This document shows, piece by piece, positions 57,707-64,000 of a DNA stretch of 64,000 nucleotides (position 1 is the stretch's first letter; each line of letters begins with the position of its first letter). Origin of the DNA: Sediminicoccus rosea (GTDB lineage: Bacteria > Pseudomonadota > Alphaproteobacteria > Acetobacterales > Acetobacteraceae). The translations under genes and the position numbers were made by a program. The DNA lies in contig NZ_CP137852.1 of the NCBI RefSeq assembly GCF_033547095.1, positions 4,427,001 to 4,491,000 on the forward strand. The letters are read 5' to 3'. The notes under the pieces are model-generated. The model did no database searches. It saw only the letters and a program-made list of their open reading frames with translations, and was not told the DNA's origin.

Positions 57707-59214
57707 CAATACACGTCCCGCTGGTAACGGCCCTGCCGCGCGAGGGCGACGATCCAGTCGCGCGCCTGGTCGGCGTTCATGCCGCCCTCGCGCATCGCGA
57801 CCTCGCGCAGCGCCGCATCCACATCCTTCGCCATGCGGCTGGCATCGCCGCAGACGTAGAAATGCGCGCCATCCTGCAGCCAGCGCCAGAGGTCGGCGGC
57901 ATCCTCCAGCATGCGGTGCTGCACATAATCCTTCGCCCTCCCGTCACGCGACCAGGCGAGCGAGAGGCGCTGCAACGTGCCGTCCTTGCGCCAGGCCGCG
58001 ATCTCCTCCGCGAAGAGGAAATCCGTCGCCGCATGGCGGTCCCCGAAGAAGAGCCAGGTGCGGCCCTTCAGGCCAAGGGCCGCGCGCTCCTGCAGGAAGG
58101 CGCGGAAGGGGGCGATGCCGGTGCCGGGGCCCACCATTATGACCGGCGTCTCGGCCCGCGCGGGCAGTCGGAAATGGCTGGCCTGCGCATAGACGGGCAC
58201 GGAATCCGCGCGGAAGGCGAGGTGGCAGGAAGCGATGCCGTCGCGCACCCGCCCGCGCCGCGAATCGCGCACCACGCCGACGCAAAGCTCCACGCGCCCT
58301 GGCGTGGCGCGTGGCGAGGAGGCGATGGAATAGAGGCGCGGCTTCAGCGTGGGCAACGAAGCCACGAGATCGCCCAGCGGCGGCCGTGCGGAGGGGAAGG
58401 CCTCCAGCAGGTCCAGCAGGTCGGCATCGGCGGGTTCGGCGCCATCCTCGCCATCGGCCAGGCGACGGAGCGCGGCACCCTCGCGCGGGTCGCGCGCGGC
58501 GCCGGCGAGCAGATCGAGCGTGCGGTCGAGCGGGCGGGCGATGTCGCGCTCGGCGGAGAGCGCCTCGCGCAGGGCCTCGTCCTGCGTGGCGCCGAGACGG
58601 GTGAGGCAGGCCTCGACCAGCGCCGGATCATTGCGGACGACGACGCCAAGCGAGTCGCCGGGCTCATAGGTAACGGAGGTGCCGCCCAGGTCGAGCACGA
58701 TGCGGCGCACATCCTTCCCGCTGGCGGCCCCGGTCAGGCGCTCGGAGGCAAGCAGCCGCGCCACCTCGCCGCGCGGCGCCACAATGGGGGACGCGGCGGC
58801 GGGCGCGACCTCCACATCGGCCATCAGGCGCTTCACCGCATCGCGCGTGACCTTGCCGCCGGGCTGGCAAAGCGCGGTGGAGGTCTCGCGCCCGTCGGCC
58901 AGCGCCTCGGCATAGGTCTGGCAGAGATAGCCGCATTGCCCACAATCGAGCTGCGCCATGGCGGCCATCAGGCGGCGCGGCAGGCTGCGCCCCTCGGCGA
59001 GGGCGAGGCGCTCGTCGAGCTCCAGCGCCGGGTCGTGCCAGGGGAAATCCTCGGCGGGCGGCGGCGGCGCGCTGGACAGGCCCGGCTGTTCGGCGCCGCC
59101 ATAGAGGCCGGCGAGGAAGCCGTTCAGCCAGGCACGCTGCTCGGGCGTGAAGGGGGCGGATTCGGGGATCAGCGGCACCGGGGCCGGGCCGAAATTCTGC
59201 GCGATGGCGTTCAT
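57706..59214 (-). CDS. Fe-S/FAD NADPH-type reductase subunit (CysJ-like) of nitrate/nitrite reduction
   Basis: 502 aa. Residues 22-36 hold FTPEQRAWLNGFLAG; a four-Cys element follows (LDCGQCGYLCQTY then STALCQPGGK), likely an Fe-S site. The rest is a CysJ/P450-reductase type FAD-NADP module: YEPGDSLGVVVRNDP, PRLYSIASSPRATPGRVELCV, MVGPGTGIAPFRAFLQERAA, FFGDRHAATDFLFAEE, FYVCGDASRMAKDVD, with Tyr as the last residue. There is no flavodoxin domain. It probably passes electrons from NADPH to the siroheme reductase and/or NasA. ATGA overlap with nirA, TGATG with nasA. Confidence 0.92.
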   Translation of the reverse strand: MNAIAQNFGPAPVPLIPESAPFTPEQRAWLNGFLAGLYGGAEQPGLSSAPPPPAEDFPWHDPALELDERLALAEGRSLPRRLMAAMAQLDCGQCGYLCQTYAEALADGRETSTALCQPGGKVTRDAVKRLMADVEVAPAAASPIVAPRGEVARLLASERLTGAASGKDVRRIVLDLGGTSVTYEPGDSLGVVVRNDPALVEACLTRLGATQDEALREALSAERDIARPLDRTLDLLAGAARDPREGAALRRLADGEDGAEPADADLLDLLEAFPSARPPLGDLVASLPTLKPRLYSIASSPRATPGRVELCVGVVRDSRRGRVRDGIASCHLAFRADSVPVYAQASHFRLPARAETPVIMVGPGTGIAPFRAFLQERAALGLKGRTWLFFGDRHAATDFLFAEEIAAWRKDGTLQRLSLAWSRDGRAKDYVQHRMLEDAADLWRWLQDGAHFYVCGDASRMAKDVDAALREVAMREGGMNADQARDWIVALARQGRYQRDVY

Positions 59215-60917
59215 GCTTCGAGCATCCCGTTCAACTCGGCATCGGCGTGGCGGGCGCAGAAGTCGCGGAAGCTCTCGCCCGCCTGCCGATCGGCCTGCCA
59301 ATGGCGCAGGATGTTCAGCAGCAGCGGCGCCACCGCCTCGGCCTGCACCTTCGGGCGGATCAGCCGGCCGATCCGCGCCTCCTGCGCCGCGCCACCGCCG
59401 AGATGGATGTCATAGCCAGGCAGCACATCCTCGCCCTGCTCCACCTTGGCGCCGAGCAGGCCGATATCGGCGATGAAATGCTGCGCGCAGGAATGGTGGC
59501 AGCCGGTGAGGTGGATGTTGAGCGGCGCGTCCAGCGTGATCCGCTCCTCCAGGAAGGATGCGATCTCGAGGCCGTTGCGCTTGGTGTCGGCGGCCGCGAA
59601 TTTGCAGCCGGCCGAGCCCGTGCAGGCGACGAGGCCGGCGCGGATGGCATTGGCGTCGGTGGAGAGGCCGAGCGCCGCCAGCGCGGCGAGCGCGCCCGCG
59701 ACATCGGCCACGTTCGGGACCAGCAGGTTCTGCCAGACGGTGAGGCGCAGTTCGCCATTGCCGAAGCGCTCTGCCACGCCCGCCAGGCCGCGCAGTTGAT
59801 CCGCCGAAAGCCGGGCCGCCGGCACCACCACGCCCAGCCAATGCAGGCCCTCCTGCCGCTGCGCGTGAACGCCGACATGCGCGAGGCGATCGGGCGCCGG
59901 CGGGCGCTGCATCGCCGCGATGTCGAAGCGCGGCAGGGGATGGGCCAGCACCGCCTCCACCTCGCCGAGAAACCGCGCATGGCCCCAGGCATCCAGCAGG
60001 TATTTCAGCCTTGCCTTCTTGCGATCCGTGCGGTCGCCATGGGCGATGAAGACGCGCAGGATGGCATCGCAGAGCTTCACCACCTCGCCCGGCAGCACCG
60101 CCACATCGGTGGGCGTGGCCAGGTCCTGATGCCCGGTGATGCCGCCGAGGCCGAGGCGGAAGCGATCTGCGCCACCCACCCGCACCACGCTGAGCGCGAT
60201 GTCGTTCGTCTCCTCCAGCACGGCGATGGAGCCGCCGCCATCCAGGCTGATGTTGAACTTGCGCGGCAGGCCGAAGAGGTCGCGCGTGTTCAGGATGTGG
60301 TGGTGCAGCGCGCGGACGATGGGCCGCGTATCCAGCCATTCGCGCGGATCGAGGCCGACCGTGGGAGAGGCCGTGATGTTGCGGATATTGTCCGCCCCCG
60401 TGCCGCGCGGCAGCAGGCCGATCTCGCCAAGGCGCATCACCACCTCCGGCCCCTTGCCGGCCGGGATCAGGCGGATCTGCAGGTTGGCCCGGGTCGTGAT
60501 GTCGATGAAGCCGCCGCCGCATTGCTCTGCGATGGCGGCCACCTCGCGCGCCTGGTGCGCGGTGAGGATCCCGCCAGGGATGCGCAGGCGGCACATGAAG
60601 GCGTCCTGCGCGGGGCCGACGAAGAACAGGCCGTGGAAGCGGCCGATGAAGTCATCGATGGGTTTCGGGAATTGGCCGGCCTCGGCGCGCGCCGTGATCT
60701 CGCTCCAGCGGTCCAGCGGGTGCCTTTCGCGCTTGGCTTCCTCCTGCGGGACGAGCTTTCCGCCGCGCGCGATGGTCGCATCCTGGGCCGCGCGCAGCGC
60801 ATCGGCGGGCGCGGTGCCGCCGCCCGCCGGCGCCAGCGCGCCGCGCCGCGCCTCCACGCCGGCCATGAAGCCCTTGAGGTAGTTCTGCTGCTCGGGCGAG
60901 AAACCGGGGCCTTCCAT
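59211..60917 (-). CDS. nirA: Siroheme nitrite/sulfite reductase, ferredoxin type (NirA-like)
   Basis: 568 aa. Two NiR/SiR half-domains, and the siroheme-[4Fe-4S] cysteines in LVACTGSAGCKFAA and LTGCHHSCAQHFIADIG near the C-terminus, with the siroheme-binding ITTRANLQIRLI. GGGFIDITTR and the NITASPTVGLDP segment are typical of nitrite reductases. It reduces nitrite to ammonia with six electrons. Residues 6-20 (FSPEQQNYLKGFMAG) match a motif in the flavoprotein next door. ATG at 60917 or GTG at 60920. Nitrate-cluster context favours nitrite over sulfite. Confidence 0.93.
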   Translation of the reverse strand: MEGPGFSPEQQNYLKGFMAGVEARRGALAPAGGGTAPADALRAAQDATIARGGKLVPQEEAKRERHPLDRWSEITARAEAGQFPKPIDDFIGRFHGLFFVGPAQDAFMCRLRIPGGILTAHQAREVAAIAEQCGGGFIDITTRANLQIRLIPAGKGPEVVMRLGEIGLLPRGTGADNIRNITASPTVGLDPREWLDTRPIVRALHHHILNTRDLFGLPRKFNISLDGGGSIAVLEETNDIALSVVRVGGADRFRLGLGGITGHQDLATPTDVAVLPGEVVKLCDAILRVFIAHGDRTDRKKARLKYLLDAWGHARFLGEVEAVLAHPLPRFDIAAMQRPPAPDRLAHVGVHAQRQEGLHWLGVVVPAARLSADQLRGLAGVAERFGNGELRLTVWQNLLVPNVADVAGALAALAALGLSTDANAIRAGLVACTGSAGCKFAAADTKRNGLEIASFLEERITLDAPLNIHLTGCHHSCAQHFIADIGLLGAKVEQGEDVLPGYDIHLGGGAAQEARIGRLIRPKVQAEAVAPLLLNILRHWQADRQAGESFRDFCARHADAELNGMLEA

Positions 60918-62107
60918 CACGCCATCTCCCGCGCGAAGGCCGGGCCGAGCGCGAGGGCCGCGGCATGCCGCCCCACCCTCCGGCCCGAGGCGATGAGGTC
61001 CAGGTAGAAACCGCTATCGGCCACGTCGCCATAGAGCACGGCGCCCACCAGGCGGTCCCCGCGCAGGAAGAGCCGCCGGTAGCGATCCTCCTCCTCGTCG
61101 CGCAGGGTGACGCCCTCCCCTTCGATCTCGCCGGCCGACCAGACGGCGGTGCCGGAAACTTTCAGCGCGACCGATTCCGCGCGGGGCGCATAGCGCACGG
61201 CACCGCCGGTCAGCGTCGCGGCCGCGATCTCCGCCTGTTCCAGCGCGGGTGCCACGAGGCCGATGATGCGGCCCTCCACCTCCGCGCATTCACCGATGGC
61301 GAGGATGTCCGGATCGCTGCTGCGCATCACCGCATCAGCCATGATGCCCCGCCCGATGGCGAGGCCGGCGGCGGCGGCGAGTGTCGTGTCGGGCCGGATG
61401 CCGACCGCCATCACCACGATCTGCGCCGCGATGCGCCGACCATCGGCCAGCAACACGCCCGCCACGCGCCCCTCGCCCTCGATGGCGGCGAGTTGCGCCG
61501 GCATGGCGAAGCGGATGCCGCCACGCCCCAGCCGGCGCGCGAGCAATCCGCCCGCGCCCGCATCCAGCTGCCGCTCCATCGGCCATTCCACCGGATGCAG
61601 CACGGTCACCGTCATGCCGCGCCGGGCCAGGCCCGCGGCCGCTTCCAGCCCGAGCAGCCCGCCACCGACCACGACGGCGGAGCCACCGCCGCGCGCCGCG
61701 CGCAGCATGGCGCGCACATCGTCCAGCGTTCGGTAAGTCAGCACGCCCGGCAGCCCGGCGCCTGGCACGTTCAGGCGGATGGCGCGCGATCCGGTGGCGA
61801 TCACCACCCGGTCATAGGGGATCCGCTCGCCGCGCGCCGTCACCGCCGCCCGCGCCGCACGGTCCAGCGCCGCGATGGGCGTGGCGGGCCGGAAGGCGAC
61901 GCCACGGTCCTGCAAGCCGCGCAGGTCATGCGGGATCAGTTCGGGCAGCGTCTTTTCGCCCGCCAGCAGCGCGGAGAGCGCCACCCGGTCATAGGGCAGT
62001 GCCGCCTCGGCGCCGCAGAGCGTCACGCGCGCACCTCCCTCGGCGGCGCGCAACGCGCAGCGCGTGCCGGCCGGCCCCGCGCCGATGACCAGGACCTGCT
62101 GGCTCAC
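60917..62107 (-). CDS. NirB N-terminal-like FAD/NAD(P) oxidoreductase
   Basis: 396 aa pyridine-nucleotide disulphide oxidoreductase: VLVIGAGPAGTRCALRAAEGG, VIATGSRAIRLNVPGAGLPGVLTYRTLDDVRAML, AVVVGGGLLGLEAAAGLARRGMTVTVLHP and DPDILAIGECAEV. It resembles the N-terminal module of NirB without the siroheme part, or a rubredoxin/ferredoxin reductase. GTG start at 62107 overlapping the nrtD stop (GTGA). Probably an electron donor of the nitrite-reducing complex. Confidence 0.88.
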   Translation of the reverse strand: MSQQVLVIGAGPAGTRCALRAAEGGARVTLCGAEAALPYDRVALSALLAGEKTLPELIPHDLRGLQDRGVAFRPATPIAALDRAARAAVTARGERIPYDRVVIATGSRAIRLNVPGAGLPGVLTYRTLDDVRAMLRAARGGGSAVVVGGGLLGLEAAAGLARRGMTVTVLHPVEWPMERQLDAGAGGLLARRLGRGGIRFAMPAQLAAIEGEGRVAGVLLADGRRIAAQIVVMAVGIRPDTTLAAAAGLAIGRGIMADAVMRSSDPDILAIGECAEVEGRIIGLVAPALEQAEIAAATLTGGAVRYAPRAESVALKVSGTAVWSAGEIEGEGVTLRDEEEDRYRRLFLRGDRLVGAVLYGDVADSGFYLDLIASGRRVGRHAAALALGPAFAREMA

Positions 62108-62895
62108 GCGGCGGCCGGCAGCGCGTGGCGCTCATGCAAGAAGCGCAGCACCGCCTCGCGCGCCGCCAGGAAGCGCGGCTCGGAGGCCAACGCCAGGCGA
62201 TCGCGCGGGCGGGGCAGATCCACCTCAAGCACCTCGCCGATGGTGGCGTTGGGGCCGTTCGTCATCATCACGATTCGGTCGGAGAGCAGCACCGCCTCAT
62301 CCACGTCATGCGTGATCATCATGATGGTGGTGCCGAGCCGCGCATGGATCGCCATCACCTGGTCCTGAAGATGCGCGCGGGTCAGCGCGTCCAGCGCGCC
62401 GAAGGGCTCGTCCAGCAGCAGCACCTTGGGCTTCATGGCCAGCGCGCGGGCGATGCCGACGCGCTGCTTCATGCCGCCCGAGATCTCGGCCGGGCGCTTC
62501 TGAGCGTGCCCCTCCATGCGGACCAGGGCAAGGTTCTCCATGGTCCAGGCATGGCGCTCGGCGCGGGACATATTGCGCCCCACCGTGCGGTCCACCGCGA
62601 GCTTCACGTTCTCATAGACGGTGAGCCAGGGCAGCAGCGAATGATTCTGGAAGACCACGGCACGGTCCGGCCCCGGCTCCGTCACCTCGCTGCCTTCCAG
62701 CAACACGCCGCCGAGCGTGGCGGGAAGCAGGCCCGCCACCACGTTCAGCAGGGTGGACTTGCCGCAGCCGGAATGGCCGATCACGGCGACGTACTGCCCC
62801 TGCTCCACCTTCAGGTCGATGCTGTTCAGCACCAGCGGCGCCGTCGGCCCGAAGCGGACCGAAAGGCGGGAGACTTCGAGAAAGCTGCGGTTCAT
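62104..62895 (-). CDS. nrtD: Nitrate ABC transporter, ATP-binding protein
   Basis: 263 aa. Walker A GHSGCGKSTLLNV, Q-loop FQNHSLLPWLTV, signature EISGGMKQRVGIARAL, Walker B KVLLLDEPFGALD and switch His in MMITHDVDEAVLL. The C-terminal part matches the NrtD/SsuB/TauB group; the neighbours make nitrate the likely substrate. It has no fused substrate-binding domain (so not NrtC). Confidence 0.93.
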   Translation of the reverse strand: MNRSFLEVSRLSVRFGPTAPLVLNSIDLKVEQGQYVAVIGHSGCGKSTLLNVVAGLLPATLGGVLLEGSEVTEPGPDRAVVFQNHSLLPWLTVYENVKLAVDRTVGRNMSRAERHAWTMENLALVRMEGHAQKRPAEISGGMKQRVGIARALAMKPKVLLLDEPFGALDALTRAHLQDQVMAIHARLGTTIMMITHDVDEAVLLSDRIVMMTNGPNATIGEVLEVDLPRPRDRLALASEPRFLAAREAVLRFLHERHALPAAA

Positions 62896-62908
62896 GGCGC
62901 GTGCCCCT

Positions 62909-63799
62909 TCACTGCTCGGTGGTGCCGCGCGTCACCGCGCGACCGGCGAAGGCCATGATCCGGTCCAGCACGAAGCCGACGAGCCCGACATAGATCAGCG
63001 CCACGATGATGTCCGAGAGGTTGGAGCTGTTCCACGCATCCCAGATGAAGAAGCCGATGCCAACGCCGCCGATCAGCATCTCGGCCGCGATGATGGCGAG
63101 CCAGGAGAGGCCGACGCCGATGCGCAGCCCCGTGAAGATGTAGGGCGCCGCCGCCGGCACCACGATGCGCAGGAACCACTCATGCGGGCGCAGGCGGATG
63201 ACGCGCGCGACGTTGCGGTAGTCGGCCGGCACGTTCCGCACGCCGACGGCGGTGTTGATGATGATGGGCCAGACCGCAGTGATGAAGATCACGAAGATCG
63301 CGGAAGGCTGCGCCTCGCGGAAGGCGGCCAGCGAGAGCGGCAGCCAGGCCAGCGGCGGCACGGTGCGCAGCACCTGGAAGATCGGATCCAGGCCGCGCAT
63401 CGCGAGCTTCGAGGAACCGACCAGCATGCCCAGCCCCACGCCCACCACGACGGCCAGCGCGAAGCCCAGCGCCACGCGCTGCAGGCTGGCGGCGAGATGC
63501 AGGCCGAGGCCCTTGTCCAACCCGCCCCGGTCATAGAAGGGGTTGAGGATCAGCTCCTTCGTGTCGCTCCAGACGCGTGAGGGCGGCGGCAAGGTCGCCC
63601 CCGGCCCGGAGCAGAGCCATTCCCAGAGCAGGAAGAGCCCCGCGACGACGAGCAGCGGCGGGATGACCACCGCCAGCGTCTCGTTCACGCGGCGCATGAA
63701 GGCGGAGGCCCAGGCCTTGGATGACCGGGGCGCGGGCGCCGCGGCGGGCGTGGCGAGGGGCGGCGTGGCCGTGACGGCCGGGGGTGTGATCGCGTTCAT
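62909..63799 (-). CDS. nrtB: Nitrate ABC transporter, permease
   Basis: 296 aa with about six membrane segments (LAVVIPPLLVVAGLFLLWEWL, LQRVALGFALAVVVGVGLGMLVG, SAIFVIFITAVWPIIINTAVG and others). The BPD-transporter EAA loop is seen around VRNVPADYRNVARVIRLRPHEWFLRIVVPAAAPYIFTGLRIGVGLSWLAIIAAEML. An Ala/Pro-rich N-terminus precedes the first helix. 13 bases before nrtD, 2 bases after nrtA. Confidence 0.93.
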   Translation of the reverse strand: MNAITPPAVTATPPLATPAAAPAPRSSKAWASAFMRRVNETLAVVIPPLLVVAGLFLLWEWLCSGPGATLPPPSRVWSDTKELILNPFYDRGGLDKGLGLHLAASLQRVALGFALAVVVGVGLGMLVGSSKLAMRGLDPIFQVLRTVPPLAWLPLSLAAFREAQPSAIFVIFITAVWPIIINTAVGVRNVPADYRNVARVIRLRPHEWFLRIVVPAAAPYIFTGLRIGVGLSWLAIIAAEMLIGGVGIGFFIWDAWNSSNLSDIIVALIYVGLVGFVLDRIMAFAGRAVTRGTTEQ

Positions 63800-63801
63800 G
63801 C

Positions 63802-64000
63802 TCAGGCCGCCGAGAGCTTCTTGATGGAGAGCGAGGCGAGATAGGCCGCCGGATTCTCGGGGTCGAAGACCTTGCCGTCGAAGAAGGTCTCGCGCCCGCG
63901 CGAGGTGCCGCTGGGCGTCTCGCCATTCGGCACGCCGGCCCGGGCGGCGGCGGCGCGCCAGATGTCCTCGCGGTTCACCTGTGCCAGCAGCGGCGCCGTC
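63802..64000 (-). CDS. nrtA: Nitrate ABC transporter substrate-binding protein (C-terminal fragment)
   Basis: The last 66 codons of a gene running off the right edge: ...[20 protein letters not shown], then [31 protein letters not shown] and TGA. The DG-KVFDPxNPxxYLxSLxIK ending is typical of NrtA/CmpA-type periplasmic nitrate or bicarbonate binding proteins. The frame lies directly before nrtB, so it is the first gene seen of the operon; promoter and N-terminus lie outside the window. Confidence 0.85.
   Translation of the reverse strand, partial: TAPLLAQVNREDIWRAAAARAGVPNGETPSGTSRGRETFFDGKVFDPENPAAYLASLSIKKLSAA

Noticed and set aside
63531-63926. A minus-strand 131-codon frame across the nrtB start
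   Set aside because: It is out of frame with both nrtB and nrtA; the true nrtA end is read in another frame to the stop at 63802-63804.

Overview
The window is a dense, very GC-rich chromosome segment. Genes are tightly packed, often with 4-base ATGA or 1-base TGATG overlaps, and no gap exceeds about 200 bases. The gene content points to an alphaproteobacterium of the Acetobacteraceae (Roseomonas/Roseococcus-like). The markers are the [hprK]-rapZ-ptsM-ptsH-ptsI locus, an lptF-lptG-lptD-surA-rsmA locus, a squalene-based C30 carotenoid cluster, and many Bug/TctC-type solute receptors next to CoA-transferases. There is no sign of a prophage, transposon, CRISPR array or plasmid. The only RNA gene seen is one tRNA-Pro(TGG).

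Layout, left to right. 1-3637: regulatory PTS phosphorelay (rapZ, EIIA-Man type protein, HPr with an N-terminal extension, enzyme I). 3650-14212: carotenoid cluster on the minus strand, made of two CrtI/CrtN-type desaturases, an acyltransferase and a glycosyltransferase, then a fused HpnC-HpnD squalene synthase pair, HpnE, an aldehyde dehydrogenase and an SDR. A small secreted-protein gene sits between the two blocks on the plus strand. 14364-23499: catabolic flavoenzymes (acyl-CoA dehydrogenase, sarcosine-oxidase-like, Baeyer-Villiger monooxygenase, GMC oxidoreductase, FAD-linked oxidase) and a peptide-type ABC receptor. 23534-23607: tRNA-Pro. 23617-31470: a divergent pair of operons around an IclR regulator, with two Bug receptors, CitE-like lyase, MaoC hydratase, acyl-CoA dehydrogenase and two CoA-transferases. 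Together they look like a complete route for a C4-C5 dicarboxylic acid. 31496-36675: a second acyl-CoA-type operon headed by a GntR/FCD regulator that has no canonical start codon and an 11-bp inverted repeat at its 5' end.

36683-44645: an MBL hydrolase, then rsmA, surA, lptD, lptG, lptF (outer-membrane biogenesis plus 16S rRNA dimethylation). 44680-52839: FAD-linked oxidase, a small exported protein, a 26-bp tandem repeat that contains the end of the sua5/tsaC gene, cysQ, two tandem M17 leucyl aminopeptidases, a quinone-oxidoreductase-like MDR and holC. 52846-53793: another Bug receptor. 53838-64000: a complete assimilatory nitrate operon on the minus strand (nrtA partial, nrtB, nrtD, NirB-like FAD oxidoreductase, nirA-type siroheme nitrite reductase, Fe-S/FAD reductase, nasA, cysG), in which cysG supplies the siroheme needed by the nitrite reductase.

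The most unusual items are the HpnC-HpnD fusion, the startless GntR gene with its inverted repeat, the 26-bp repeat array carrying a gene's own C-terminal codons, a pentapeptide repeat in the SurA leader, a 15-residue motif shared by two different subunits of the nitrite-reducing system, and an SDR lacking its catalytic tyrosine in the carotenoid operon. All functional calls come from reading motifs and gene order by eye; no database search was possible.
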